A program made the translations under genes and the position numbers. A stretch of DNA of 64,000 bases from the NCBI RefSeq assembly GCF_042679605.1, contig NZ_JBHTMU010000019.1:1-64000 (forward strand). The letters run 5' to 3'. Source of the DNA: Litorisediminicola beolgyonensis (lineage in GTDB: Bacteria; Pseudomonadota; Alphaproteobacteria; Rhodobacterales; Rhodobacteraceae). The notes under the pieces were generated by a model that worked only from the letters and a program-made list of their open reading frames with translations, was not told where the DNA came from and searched no databases. Below are positions 24,805-33,763 of this stretch, piece by piece; positions within the stretch are counted from its first letter, which is position 1, and every line of letters begins with the position of its first letter.

Positions 24805-25968
24805 ATGTTCACCGCATCCATGCGGTTCGACCTCGGTGACGAGGTGAACGCGCTTCGAGACATGGTGCATCGCTGGGCGCAGGAGCGGGTCAAGCCGCTG
24901 GCCGCCGCGATCGACCGCGACAACGACTTCCCGCACGATCTCTGGCATGAGATGGGCGAGCTCGGCCTTCTGGGCATCACCGTGCCCGAAGAGGATGGCG
25001 GCGCGGGCATGGGCTATCTCGCCCATGTCGTCGCGGTCGAGGAGATCGCCCGCGCCTCGGCCTCGGTCTCGCTCAGCTACGGGGCGCATTCGAACCTCTG
25101 CGTCAACCAGATCAACCTCAACGGCTCGCCCGAACAGAAGGCGCGCTACCTGCCGGGCCTGATCTCGGGCGAACGGGTCGGCGCGCTCGCGATGTCCGAG
25201 GCGGGCGCGGGGTCGGACGTAGTGAGCATGTCGCTCCGCGCCGAGAAGAAGAACGACCGCTTCGTGCTGAACGGCACCAAGTACTGGATCACCAATGGCG
25301 GCGAGGCGGGCACGCTCGTCGTCTACGCCAAGACCGATCCCGAGGCCGGGGCGCGCGGCATCACCGCCTTCCTGATCGAAAAGACCATGCCGGGCTTCAC
25401 CCAGTCTGATCATTTCGACAAGCTCGGCATGCGCGGTTCGAACACGGTGGAGCTGCGCTTCGACGAGGTCGAAGTGCCCTATGACAACATCTTGGGCGAG
25501 GAAGGCCGCGGCGTCGCGGTCCTGATGTCGGGGCTCGATTACGAGCGGGTCGTGCTGTCGGGGATCGGCACCGGGATCATGGCCGCCTGTCTCGACGAGA
25601 TCATGCCCTACCTGGCCGAGCGCAAGCAGTTCGGAAAACCCATCGGGGATTTCCAGCTCATGCAGGGCAAGATCGCCGACATGTACACCAAGCTGAACTC
25701 CGCCCGCGCCTATATCTACGAGGTCGCGCGCGCCTGCGACCGGGGCGAGGTGACCCGACAGGACGCCGCCGCCTGCGTGCTCTATGCCAGCGAAGAGGCG
25801 ATGACCGTCGCCCATCAGGCGGTGCAGGCGATGGGCGGGTCGGGCTTCATGAACGAGACGCCCGTCAGCCGGATGTTCCGCGACGCCAAGCTGATGGAGA
25901 TCGGCGCAGGCACCTCCGAGATCCGGCGCATGCTGATCGGGCGCGAGCTGATGGCGGCGATGCGCTGA
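24805..25968 (+). CDS. ivd: Isovaleryl-CoA dehydrogenase
   Basis: FAD acyl-CoA dehydrogenase (387 residues) that oxidises isovaleryl-CoA to 3-methylcrotonyl-CoA in leucine breakdown, passing electrons to ETF. Motifs: LAMSEAGAGSDV, WITNGGEA, and near the C-terminus QAMGGSGFMNETPVSRMFRD. E247 in LDYERVVLSG is at the position of the unusual catalytic base that distinguishes isovaleryl-CoA dehydrogenases. I chose the ATG at 24805 because GGGAGG sits 4 bases before it. First gene of the leucine operon; TGATG overlap with mccB. Confidence 0.95.
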   Translation: MFTASMRFDLGDEVNALRDMVHRWAQERVKPLAAAIDRDNDFPHDLWHEMGELGLLGITVPEEDGGAGMGYLAHVVAVEEIARASASVSLSYGAHSNLCVNQINLNGSPEQKARYLPGLISGERVGALAMSEAGAGSDVVSMSLRAEKKNDRFVLNGTKYWITNGGEAGTLVVYAKTDPEAGARGITAFLIEKTMPGFTQSDHFDKLGMRGSNTVELRFDEVEVPYDNILGEEGRGVAVLMSGLDYERVVLSGIGTGIMAACLDEIMPYLAERKQFGKPIGDFQLMQGKIADMYTKLNSARAYIYEVARACDRGEVTRQDAAACVLYASEEAMTVAHQAVQAMGGSGFMNETPVSRMFRDAKLMEIGAGTSEIRRMLIGRELMAAMR

Positions 25969-27575
25969 TGGCGGTCCTGGCCTCGCAGATCTCGCCCCGC
26001 TCCGAGAGTTTCGCGGCCAATCGCGCCGCGCAGGAGGCGCAGCTCGCGCCCGTCGCGGAGGCCGCGCTCTGGGCCGAGCGCGGCGGCGGCGAGGCCGCGC
26101 GCGAGCGGCATGTCTCGCGCGGCAAGCTTTTGCCCCGCGAGCGGATCGCGCGGCTCCTCGATCCCGGCTCGCCCTTCCTTGAGGTAGGGCTCTTCGCGGC
26201 GCATGGCATGTACGGGAACGCCAGCCCGGCAGCGGGCGCAATCGCGGGCATTGGCCGGGTCGCGGGGCGCGAGGTCATGGTGGTCTGCAACGACGCCACC
26301 GTGAAGGGCGGCACCTATTTCCCGATGACGGTCAAGAAGCACCTCCGCGCACAGGAGATCGCGCAGGCGAACCGCCTGCCCTGCGTCTACCTGGTCGACT
26401 CGGGCGGTGCGAACCTTCCCAACCAGGACGAGGTCTTCCCCGACCGCGACCATTTCGGCCGGATCTTCTTCAACCAGGCCAATATGAGCGCCGCTTGCAT
26501 CCCGCAGATCGCCGTGGTGATGGGTTCCTGCACCGCGGGCGGGGCCTACGTGCCCGCGATGTCGGACGTCACCATCATCGTGCGGGATCAGGGCACGATC
26601 TTCCTCGCCGGTCCGCCCCTGGTGAAGGCCGCCACGGGCGAGGTCGTCTCGGCCGAGGATCTGGGCGGCGGCGACGTCCATACCCGGCTCTCGGGCGTGG
26701 CCGATTACCTGGCCGAGGACGACGCCCATGCGCTGGCGCTGGCGCGGCAGGCGATCGCCAACCTGAACGGCGAGAAGCCCGTAACCGTCGCGCGCCAGAC
26801 CCCAGAAGAGCCGCTCTACGATCCCGAGGAGCTTCTGGGCGTCGTCCCCGCCGATCTTCGGACGCCCTATGACATCCGCGAGGTGATCGCCCGCATCGTC
26901 GACGGCTCCCGCTTCGACGAGTTCAAGGCGCGCTTCGGCACCACGCTAGTGACCGGCTTTGCCCATGTGATGGGCCTTCCGGTGGGCATCATCGCCAACA
27001 ATGGCGTGCTCTTCTCGGAAAGCGCCCAGAAGGGCGCGCATTTCGTCGAGCTCTGCGCGCAGCGGAAGATCCCGCTCGTGTTCCTCCAGAACATCACCGG
27101 CTTCATGGTCGGGCGAAAATACGAGGCCGGGGGCATCGCGCGCGACGGCGCCAAGCTGGTGACGGCGGTGGCGACGGCCAGTGTTCCGAAGATCACGCTT
27201 CTGGTCGGCGGCAGTTTCGGCGCGGGGAATTACGGCATGTGCGGACGGGCCTATGATCCGCGCTTCCTCTGGACCTGGCCCAACAGCCGCATCTCGGTCA
27301 TGGGCGGCGAACAGGCGGCAGGCGTTCTGGCCACCGTCAAGCGCGACGCCATCGAGCGCAAGGGCGGGTCTTGGTCCGAGGAGGAGGAGCGCGCCTTCAA
27401 AGAGCCGGTGATCGACCAGTTCGCCGAGCAGGCGCATCCGCTCTATGCCTCGGCGCGGCTCTGGGATGACGGCATCATCGACCCGCGCCGCACCCGCGAC
27501 GTGCTGGCGCTGTCGCTCTCGGCGGCGCTCAACGCGCCCATCGGGGAGACGCGCTTCGGCGTGTTCCGGATGTGA
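25968..27575 (+). CDS. mccB: Methylcrotonoyl-CoA carboxylase, carboxyltransferase (beta) subunit
   Basis: A 535-residue carboxyltransferase that moves carbon dioxide from biotin to 3-methylcrotonyl-CoA. It shows the paired crotonase-like halves, with ARERHVSRGKLLPRERI near the start, VMGSCTAGGAYVPAMSD in the first acyl-CoA oxyanion region and LVGGSFGAGNYGMCGRAY in the second. It forms a complex with the biotin-bearing MccA encoded two genes downstream. Operon overlaps: TGATG with ivd and 4 bases with the ASCH gene. Confidence 0.96.
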   Translation: MAVLASQISPRSESFAANRAAQEAQLAPVAEAALWAERGGGEAARERHVSRGKLLPRERIARLLDPGSPFLEVGLFAAHGMYGNASPAAGAIAGIGRVAGREVMVVCNDATVKGGTYFPMTVKKHLRAQEIAQANRLPCVYLVDSGGANLPNQDEVFPDRDHFGRIFFNQANMSAACIPQIAVVMGSCTAGGAYVPAMSDVTIIVRDQGTIFLAGPPLVKAATGEVVSAEDLGGGDVHTRLSGVADYLAEDDAHALALARQAIANLNGEKPVTVARQTPEEPLYDPEELLGVVPADLRTPYDIREVIARIVDGSRFDEFKARFGTTLVTGFAHVMGLPVGIIANNGVLFSESAQKGAHFVELCAQRKIPLVFLQNITGFMVGRKYEAGGIARDGAKLVTAVATASVPKITLLVGGSFGAGNYGMCGRAYDPRFLWTWPNSRISVMGGEQAAGVLATVKRDAIERKGGSWSEEEERAFKEPVIDQFAEQAHPLYASARLWDDGIIDPRRTRDVLALSLSAALNAPIGETRFGVFRM

Positions 27576-27991
27576 CGGGCGATGCGGCGGAGCGGCTCTT
27601 TCCGGGCGCTGTGCGCTACCGGCCGGGCGACGGACCCGCGCTCAACGCCGAGATCCTGGGCCTGATGCGGGCGGGGCGAAAGACCGCGACCTGCGCGGCG
27701 CTCTCGGAGTTTTCCGAGGCAGAGCCCGCGCCGGAGCCCGGCCGGGTGGATATCGCGCTCGACTGGGCAGGACAGCCCGCGCTCGCCACGCGCACGCTTG
27801 CGGTGGAGCAGCTGCGCTGGGACGAGATGGACGAGGCCCGGGTGCCGCCGCAGGGCGAGTTCCGCGATCTGGCGGACTGGCGCGCGGGCTACCGCGCCTA
27901 CCTGACGCGCGCGGGTCGGTTCCGCGAGGACCTGCCGCTCATCTACGAGACCTTCGCGGTCGTCCATGATTTCGGGGAGGAGGCGGCATGA
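27572..27991 (+). CDS. ASCH domain protein inside the leucine operon
   Basis: A 139-residue soluble protein with an ASCH-like (PUA-fold) domain: GRKTATCAAL near residues 34-43 matches the GxKxxT signature, and the pattern ends in YETFAVVHDF. ASCH proteins bind RNA or act on nucleoside derivatives such as N4-acetylcytidine; the activity here is unknown. It starts with GTG at 27572, overlapping the mccB stop, and its stop overlaps the mccA start, so it is translated with the carboxylase subunits. Its place between two subunits of one enzyme is odd and raises a regulatory role as a possibility only. Confidence 0.8.
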   Translation: MTGDAAERLFPGAVRYRPGDGPALNAEILGLMRAGRKTATCAALSEFSEAEPAPEPGRVDIALDWAGQPALATRTLAVEQLRWDEMDEARVPPQGEFRDLADWRAGYRAYLTRAGRFREDLPLIYETFAVVHDFGEEAA

Positions 27992-29982
27992 TCCGCACAT
28001 TGCTGATCGCCAATCGCGGCGAGATCGCCTGCCGCGTCATCGCCACCGCCCGCCGCCTCGGGATCCGCACCGTCGCGGTCTATTCCGATGCCGACCGGGA
28101 CGCGCGTCATGTCGCGATGGCCGACGAGGCCGTGCATATCGGCCCGCCCCCGGCCTCCGAGAGCTACCTGAACGCGGACGCGATCCTCGCCGCCGCGCGC
28201 AGGGCCGGCGCCGACGCGATCCATCCTGGCTACGGGTTCCTCTCCGAAAATCCCGGTTTCGTGGAGGCGGTCGAGGCCCAAGGGCTGACCTTCGTCGGCC
28301 CGCCCGCCAGCGCCATCCGCGCGATGGGTCTGAAAGACGCGGCCAAGCGCGCGATGGAAGAGGCAGGCGTCCCGGTCGTGCCCGGCTACCACGGCGACGA
28401 TCAGGACCCGGCGCATCTGGCGCGCGAGGCCGAAGCGATCGGCTATCCGGTGCTCATCAAGGCCCGCGCTGGCGGCGGCGGCAAGGGCATGCGGCTCGTC
28501 GAGCGCGCCGGTGATTTCGCCGCTGCGCTGGAAAGCGCGCAGCGCGAGGCACAGGCGGCCTTCGGCGATCCGGCCTGCCTCATCGAGAAATTCGTGACCT
28601 CTCCGCGCCATGTCGAAATCCAGGTCATGGCCGATGCGCATGGCACCGTCCTCCATCTCTTCGAGCGCGACTGCTCGCTCCAGCGCCGCCATCAGAAGGT
28701 GATCGAGGAAGCCCCTGCCCCGGACATGCCCGAGGCGGTGCGCGCCGCGATGGGCCGCGCCGCGGTCGAGGCCGCGCGCGCCATCGGCTACCGGGGCGCG
28801 GGCACCGTCGAGTTCATCGCCGACGGCTCCGGCCCGCTCCGCGAGGACGGGTTCTGGTTCATGGAGATGAACACACGGCTGCAGGTCGAGCATCCCGTGA
28901 CCGAGGCGATCACCGGGCTCGATCTGGTGGAGCTGCAGCTCCGCGTGGCCGCCGGAGAGGCGCTGCCGATGGCGCAGGAGGATCTCTCCATCGACGGCTG
29001 GGCCTTCGAGGCGCGGCTCTATGCCGAGGACGCGGCGCGGGGCTTCTTGCCCGCGACCGGCACGCTGGCGCATCTGGAATTTCCCGAGGCCGCCGAGTTC
29101 GCGCGCGGGTCCGTCCGGGTCGATGCGGGCGTGCGCTCGGGCGACGAGATCAGCCCGCATTACGACCCGATGATCGCCAAGATCATCACCCACGGCCCCA
29201 CCCGCGCTGCCGCGCTGGCGCGCCTGCGCCAGGCCCTGGCAGAAACGCAGGTCGCGGGCACCGTGACCAATCTCGACTTCCTCTCGGCCCTGGCCGCGCA
29301 TGAGGGCTTCGGACGGGGCGAGGTCGATACCGGTCTGATCGCCCGCGACCAGGACACGCTGACCGCCCCTGCCCCGGTCGTTGGCTCTCTGGTCGCGCTC
29401 GCGGCCGCGGCGGCGGCGGGTCTGACCGGTCCGGCCACAGGCGACGATCCCTGGGACCGGCTGTCGGGCTACCGGCATTTCGGCCCGGCGACGCGAACGG
29501 TGCTCGTGATGCAGGGAGACGCCCTGATTGCGGCGGAGGTCGCGCAGACCGGCCAGAGCGTCCGGGTCAGCTGGGACGAGCAGGCGATCACGCTGCATCT
29601 TGATCGTGCGGGCGGGGAGTTGCGTGTGACCGAGGACGGCCAAAGCTACCCGGCCGAGATCCGGCGGATCGGATCGACCCTCGCGGTCTTCGCCTCGGGC
29701 CACCGCGCGGTCTTCACCCTGCCCGACCCGCTCGCGCTTGCCGATGCGGATGCCGCGGGCGGCGATGCGATCACCGCGCCGATGCCGGGTCTGGTCAAGC
29801 GCGTCTCGACCGCGCCGGGCGCCGAGGTCGAGAGCGGCGCCGCGCTCATCGTGCTCGAGGCGATGAAGATGGAACACACGCTGACCGCGCCGCGCGACGG
29901 CACGGTGGCCGAGCTTCTGGTGGCCGAGGGCGACCAGGTCAGCGACGGCACGCTGCTGCTGCGGCTGGAGGACGAGGCATGA
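27988..29982 (+). CDS. mccA: Methylcrotonoyl-CoA carboxylase, biotin carboxylase (alpha) subunit
   Basis: A 664-residue biotin-dependent subunit. The N-terminal biotin carboxylase (about residues 1-445, opening LLIANRGEIACRVIATARRLG) has an ATP-grasp glycine loop KARAGGGGKGMR and the catalytic MEMNTRLQVEHPVTE. A linking beta-barrel domain follows, and the C-terminal biotinyl domain carries K627 in EAMKMEHT. It carboxylates its biotin with ATP and bicarbonate and hands the group to MccB. Overlaps by 4 bases on both sides. Confidence 0.96.
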   Translation: MIRTLLIANRGEIACRVIATARRLGIRTVAVYSDADRDARHVAMADEAVHIGPPPASESYLNADAILAAARRAGADAIHPGYGFLSENPGFVEAVEAQGLTFVGPPASAIRAMGLKDAAKRAMEEAGVPVVPGYHGDDQDPAHLAREAEAIGYPVLIKARAGGGGKGMRLVERAGDFAAALESAQREAQAAFGDPACLIEKFVTSPRHVEIQVMADAHGTVLHLFERDCSLQRRHQKVIEEAPAPDMPEAVRAAMGRAAVEAARAIGYRGAGTVEFIADGSGPLREDGFWFMEMNTRLQVEHPVTEAITGLDLVELQLRVAAGEALPMAQEDLSIDGWAFEARLYAEDAARGFLPATGTLAHLEFPEAAEFARGSVRVDAGVRSGDEISPHYDPMIAKIITHGPTRAAALARLRQALAETQVAGTVTNLDFLSALAAHEGFGRGEVDTGLIARDQDTLTAPAPVVGSLVALAAAAAAGLTGPATGDDPWDRLSGYRHFGPATRTVLVMQGDALIAAEVAQTGQSVRVSWDEQAITLHLDRAGGELRVTEDGQSYPAEIRRIGSTLAVFASGHRAVFTLPDPLALADADAAGGDAITAPMPGLVKRVSTAPGAEVESGAALIVLEAMKMEHTLTAPRDGTVAELLVAEGDQVSDGTLLLRLEDEA

Positions 29983-30836
29983 GCGATTCGGTCACCCTCT
30001 TCGAGATGGGCCCGCGCGACGGGCTCCAGAATGAAAAGGCGCAGATCGCGACCGCCGACAAAATCCGCCTGACCGATCTCCTGTCCGAAGCGGGGTTCGC
30101 GAAGATCGAGGTCACGAGCTTCGTCAGCCCGAAATGGGTGCCGCAGATGGCCGATGCCGCCGAGGTGCTGGCCGGGATCACCCGCCGCCCCGGCACGTCC
30201 TATGCCGCGCTGACGCCGAACCTGCGCGGCTTCGAGGCGGCGCTGGCGGCGAAGGCCGACGAGGTGGCGATCTTCGCCTCGGCCTCCGAAGGGTTCAGCC
30301 GCGCCAATATCAACTGCTCCATCGCCGAGAGCCTCGAGCGCTTCGCGCCGGTGGCCGAGGCCGCGCGCGCGGCCGGTGTGCCGATGCGCGGCTATGTATC
30401 CTGCGTGACCGATTGCCCCTATGACGGCAGCGTCCCTCCGGCCGAGGTCGCCCGCGTCGCCCGCGCGCTCGTCACGCTCGGCTGCTACGAGGTGTCCCTC
30501 GGTGACACGATCGGCGCGGCGACGCCCGAGACGACGCAAGCGATGCTGGCCGCGGTGATCTCGGAGATCCCGCCCGACCGGCTGGCGGGGCATTTCCACG
30601 ACACTGGCGGGCGCGCGCTGGACAATATCGAGGTGAGCCTGAGCCACGGTCTCCGGGTCTTCGACAGCGCCATCGCGGGGCTCGGCGGCTGCCCCTACGC
30701 GCCGGGCGCGCGCGGAAACGTGGCGACCGAGGCCGTGGTCGCGCGGCTGTCCGGGCTGGGCTACGAGACCGGCCTCGACATTGCCGCGCTCGACCGCGCC
30801 GCGGAGTTCGCGCGCAGCCTGAGGAGCGCAGAATGA
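29979..30836 (+). CDS. mvaB: Hydroxymethylglutaryl-CoA lyase
   Basis: Cleaves HMG-CoA to acetyl-CoA and acetoacetate, the last step of leucine breakdown. A 285-residue TIM barrel: D14 in EMGPRDGLQNE, H205 and H207 in GHFHDTGG for the divalent metal, and C238 in the active-site loop GLGGCPYAPGARGN. Full length. The neighbours mccA and the hydratase gene overlap it by 4 bases each. Confidence 0.96.
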   Translation: MSDSVTLFEMGPRDGLQNEKAQIATADKIRLTDLLSEAGFAKIEVTSFVSPKWVPQMADAAEVLAGITRRPGTSYAALTPNLRGFEAALAAKADEVAIFASASEGFSRANINCSIAESLERFAPVAEAARAAGVPMRGYVSCVTDCPYDGSVPPAEVARVARALVTLGCYEVSLGDTIGAATPETTQAMLAAVISEIPPDRLAGHFHDTGGRALDNIEVSLSHGLRVFDSAIAGLGGCPYAPGARGNVATEAVVARLSGLGYETGLDIAALDRAAEFARSLRSAE

Positions 30837-31615
30837 CCTACGAGACGCTCGATCTTGCTCGCGACGACCGTGGCGTGGTCACGGTCACCCTGAACCTGCC
30901 GGAAACACGCAACGCCATGTCGGGCGCGATGATCGCGGAGTTGACCGATCTCGCGGGCGCGCTTGGCGACGACGGCTCCATGCGCGCGGTCGTTCTGGCC
31001 GGCGCGGGCAAGGTGTTCTGTGCCGGGGGCGACCTGACCTGGATGAAGGCGCAGATCGCCGCCGACCGCGCGACGCGCATCCGCGAGGCCACGAAGCTCG
31101 CGCAGATGCTCCGCGCGCTCAACGAGATGCCGAAACCGCTGATCGGCAAGCTCCACGGCGCGGCCCTGGGCGGCGGTGTCGGGCTGGCCTGCGTCTGCGA
31201 CGTGGCGCTCGCCGCGACCGGCACGCGCTTTGGATTGACCGAGACCCGGCTGGGGCTGATCCCGGCCACGATCGGACCTTACGTCCTGGCGCGCATGGGC
31301 GAAGGCCGGGCGCGGCGGGTGTTCATGTCGGCCCGTCTCTTCGAAGCGGAGGAAGCGGCCGAGCTGGGCATCATCGCCCGCGCCGTGCCGCCCGAAGATC
31401 TCGACGATGCCATCGAGGCCGAGGTCCTGCCCTATCTCTCGGTCGCCCCGAAGGCCGTCGGCGCGGCCAAGGCGCTGGCGCGCAGCCTCGGGCCGAGAAT
31501 CGACGACGCGGTGATCGAGGACACCATCCGACGGCTGGCCGACACCTGGGAGGGCGAGGAAGCGGCGCACGGGATCGGCGCGTTTCTCGACAAGACACCG
31601 CCCCGCTGGGCCTGA
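30833..31615 (+). CDS. liuC: Enoyl-CoA hydratase family, probable methylglutaconyl-CoA hydratase
   Basis: A 260-residue crotonase-fold enzyme. Oxyanion-hole segments are AGAGKVFCAGGDLTWMK and KLHGAALGGGVGLACVCDVALA, with the catalytic glutamate in FGLTETRLGLIPATIGPYV. The position as last gene of an ivd-mccB-mccA-mvaB operon assigns the missing step, hydration of 3-methylglutaconyl-CoA to HMG-CoA. Sequence alone would allow other crotonases. Confidence 0.88.
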   Translation: MTYETLDLARDDRGVVTVTLNLPETRNAMSGAMIAELTDLAGALGDDGSMRAVVLAGAGKVFCAGGDLTWMKAQIAADRATRIREATKLAQMLRALNEMPKPLIGKLHGAALGGGVGLACVCDVALAATGTRFGLTETRLGLIPATIGPYVLARMGEGRARRVFMSARLFEAEEAAELGIIARAVPPEDLDDAIEAEVLPYLSVAPKAVGAAKALARSLGPRIDDAVIEDTIRRLADTWEGEEAAHGIGAFLDKTPPRWA

Positions 31616-31759
31616 TGCGGACTCAAAGACACAGGAAACAGTCTTTTTCACAACCTTTACGAGAACCCGCCTTTTCTCTGACGCAACACCCTGAGACTAT
31701 CCTTTCGTATAGAGTTCGCATTCCCCTTTTTCTGGGGTCGCAGAACGCGGAGACGTCGA

Positions 31760-32053
31760 TTGTCACAAGTCATTTCACCCCGCACAGCCAAACCCGTGCA
31801 CCAGGCTGGTCCCGCCGAGACCGCGTCCTGGAGAGAGACCCCCTTTACCGTCGTGGTGCCCGACCTGTCTCGCAGGAGCGTCGGGCGCGGTGTGCGATGC
31901 CTGCCGCTCTGCGCTCTCGGCGGCTTCACCGCCAGCGCGACCGCCTGGATCGTAAGTCAGAATGTCTGGGCAACCTTCGTTGCCGCCGCGGCCGGAGCGG
32001 CCATTGGCGGGCTCGCCGCCTGCCGGTTGACGCGCAACGGGAGATTGCGCTGA
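31760..32053 (+). CDS. Hypothetical small membrane protein
   Basis: A possible 97-residue protein starting with TTG at 31760 (GGAG 7 bases upstream). Two hydrophobic stretches (about 48-66 and 69-87) end in a basic tail RLTRNGRLR. No family recognised. The TTG start and ordinary codon use make it uncertain. It is the only plausible gene in the 750 bases between the leucine operon and the dadA-like gene. Confidence 0.4.
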   Translation: MSQVISPRTAKPVHQAGPAETASWRETPFTVVVPDLSRRSVGRGVRCLPLCALGGFTASATAWIVSQNVWATFVAAAAGAAIGGLAACRLTRNGRLR

Positions 32054-32186
32054 ACCGAGGCCGCTCTCGTCATCACGGAAGTGTGATATTTATATTTTTT
32101 TGAAATCTACCAAACTATTGAGCGCAAATTCTCACGCATTGCATGAACCAATAAAACGCCAGACACACCTCCAAAGCCTCCTGCTT

Positions 32187-32303
32187 CTGTCCAGAGAAGC
32201 CGCCCCTGAACCCGCGGAGAGACGGGCGCTGTGCCGAGGAAATCGGCGAAAGCCCCACCCGCGCGCGCTGAGAACAGACCCTCTCAAGGCTTTCTCCTGA
32301 CAG
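32187..32303 (+). ncRNA. Structured leader upstream of the dadA-like gene, glycine-riboswitch-like
   Basis: An outer stem pairs CTGTCCAGAGAAGCC (32187-32201) with GGCTTTCTCCTGACAG (32288-32303). Inside it GGAGAGA (32215-32221) faces CTCTCAAGG (32281-32289), as GGAGAGA and CTCTCAGG do in glycine riboswitches, and a small hairpin GCCGA/TCGGC lies between. The conserved CCGAAGG core of glycine aptamers is degenerate here, so the class is not proven. A leader that senses an amino acid would suit the downstream amino-acid dehydrogenase. Confidence 0.35.
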
Positions 32304-32369
32304 CTCGCCGCAAAGCCATATACTGGCGACGCCGGTGCAGACGCTGGTGCGGACAGAGTGGAGATGACG

Positions 32370-33626
32370 ATGAAGGTCGTGGTGATGGGAGCCGGCGTGA
32401 TCGGCGTGACGACCGCGTATTACCTGGCCAAGGGCGGTGCCGAAGTGACGGTGCTCGACCGCCAGATCGGGCCCGGCCTCGAGACGAGCTACGCCAATGC
32501 GGGCGAGCTCAGCTACGGCATGACCTCGCCCTGGGCCGCGCCGGGCGTTCCGAAGAAAGCGCTGAAATGGCTTTTCATGAAGCGCCGCCCGCTCTTCATC
32601 TGGCCGCTGATCAGCCCGACCATGTGGGTCTGGGGCGCGCAGATGCTGCGCAACTGTGACGAGACGCGCTACCGGGTGAATAAGAGCCGGATGGTGCGCA
32701 TCTCCAACTATTCGCGCGACCTGCTGCCCGATCTCATCGCCGAGACGGGCATTTCCTATGACGGCCGCTCGCAGGGCACGTTGCAGCTCTTCCGCACCGA
32801 GAAGCAGCTCAAGGGATCGAAGGCCGACCAGGAGGTTCTGGCCGAGTTCGATTCGCCCTTCGAGGTGCTCGACCGCGACGGCTGCATTGCCGCCGAACCG
32901 GCGCTGGCCCGGGTCCGGGACAAGTTCGTCGGCGGCCTGCGCCTGACCGCCGACCGCACCGGCGATTGCCGCCTCTTCACCCAAGGCCTCGCCGATCGCT
33001 GCGCCGAGGTGGGCGTCGAGTTCCAATACGGCCAGTCGATCCGCGCGATCACCGTCGAGAACGGCCGGGTCGCCGGGATCGACACCGAAATCGCCGGGCG
33101 CTTCGAGGGCGACGCCTATGTCTGCGCGCTCGGCACCTACGGCCCGCGGCTTCTCAATCCCATCGGGATCCGGCTGCCGATCTACCCGGTCAAGGGCTAC
33201 TCCGTGACCCTGCCTGTTCTCGACGACGAACGGGCGCCGCAATCGACGATCATGGACGAGACCCACAAGGTCGCGATCACCCGGCTCGGAGACCGCATCC
33301 GCGTCGCCGGCACCGCCGAGATCGCCGGTTATTCGAACCGCCTCGGCCCCCACGCGACCGATACGGTGCGCTACGTGGTCAACGACCTCTTCCCGGGAGG
33401 AGGCGATCTCGGCCGCGCCGAGGGCTGGACCGGCCTCCGCCCGATGACGCCAGACGGCACGCCGGTGCTCGGCAAATCGCCCTTCGACAACCTGTTCCTG
33501 AACACCGGCCACGGCACGCTCGGCTGGACCATGGCCTGCGGCTCGGGCCGCGCGGTCGCCGACATGGTCCTCGGGCAGACCCCGGAGATCTCGATGGAGG
33601 ATCTGGGCCCCGAACGCTACGCGTGA
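32370..33626 (+). CDS. dadA: D-amino acid dehydrogenase-like FAD oxidoreductase
   Basis: A 418-residue DAO-family flavoprotein resembling the small subunit of D-amino acid dehydrogenase, which deaminates D-amino acids to 2-oxo acids and feeds electrons to the respiratory chain. The FAD site is VVVMGAGVIGVTTAYYLAKGGAEVTVLDR at the start, followed by the DadA signature ETSYANAGELSYGMTSPWAAPG. LRPMTPDGTPVLGKSP and NTGHGTLGWTMACGSG close the fold. I chose the ATG at 32370, as GGAG lies 6 bases before it; earlier in-frame starts have no spaced ribosome site. The structured leader ends about 65 bases upstream. Confidence 0.9.
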   Translation: MKVVVMGAGVIGVTTAYYLAKGGAEVTVLDRQIGPGLETSYANAGELSYGMTSPWAAPGVPKKALKWLFMKRRPLFIWPLISPTMWVWGAQMLRNCDETRYRVNKSRMVRISNYSRDLLPDLIAETGISYDGRSQGTLQLFRTEKQLKGSKADQEVLAEFDSPFEVLDRDGCIAAEPALARVRDKFVGGLRLTADRTGDCRLFTQGLADRCAEVGVEFQYGQSIRAITVENGRVAGIDTEIAGRFEGDAYVCALGTYGPRLLNPIGIRLPIYPVKGYSVTLPVLDDERAPQSTIMDETHKVAITRLGDRIRVAGTAEIAGYSNRLGPHATDTVRYVVNDLFPGGGDLGRAEGWTGLRPMTPDGTPVLGKSPFDNLFLNTGHGTLGWTMACGSGRAVADMVLGQTPEISMEDLGPERYA

Positions 33627-33763
33627 GAGAGCGGTAGCTGGGCCTTCAGGCGCGCCAGCCGCCGCTTGTTCAGCCGTGAGAGGTTGCACATCTTGCCGTT
33701 CAGGGTTTCCTGCACGGCATGGAGGATCGCAGCACGAGCAAGAGCCTCGTTCCCGGACCGCAC
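33617..33763 (-). CDS. Possible small gene after the ICL/PEP-mutase gene
   Basis: A frame of 48 codons begins with GTG directly after the stop codon of the ICL-family gene, in the same frame (TGA GTG). It reads as a helical, basic, leucine-rich peptide (ARAAILHAVQETLNGK, then NLSRLNKRRLARLKAQL). It overlaps the last 10 bases of dadA. No family recognised. It could be a small protein or a remnant left by a stop mutation. Confidence 0.25.
   Translation of the reverse strand: MRSGNEALARAAILHAVQETLNGKMCNLSRLNKRRLARLKAQLPLSHA

Noticed and set aside
23530..26241. A 903-codon open frame on the minus strand
   Set aside because: It is antisense to the triheme cytochrome and ivd genes and has no family features. 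Long antisense frames are typical at this GC content.
32250..32303. TPP riboswitch, suggested by CTGAGA and ACCC in the leader
   Set aside because: The second conserved part (CTGATCTGGATAATGCC-like) is missing and the downstream gene has no link to thiamine.
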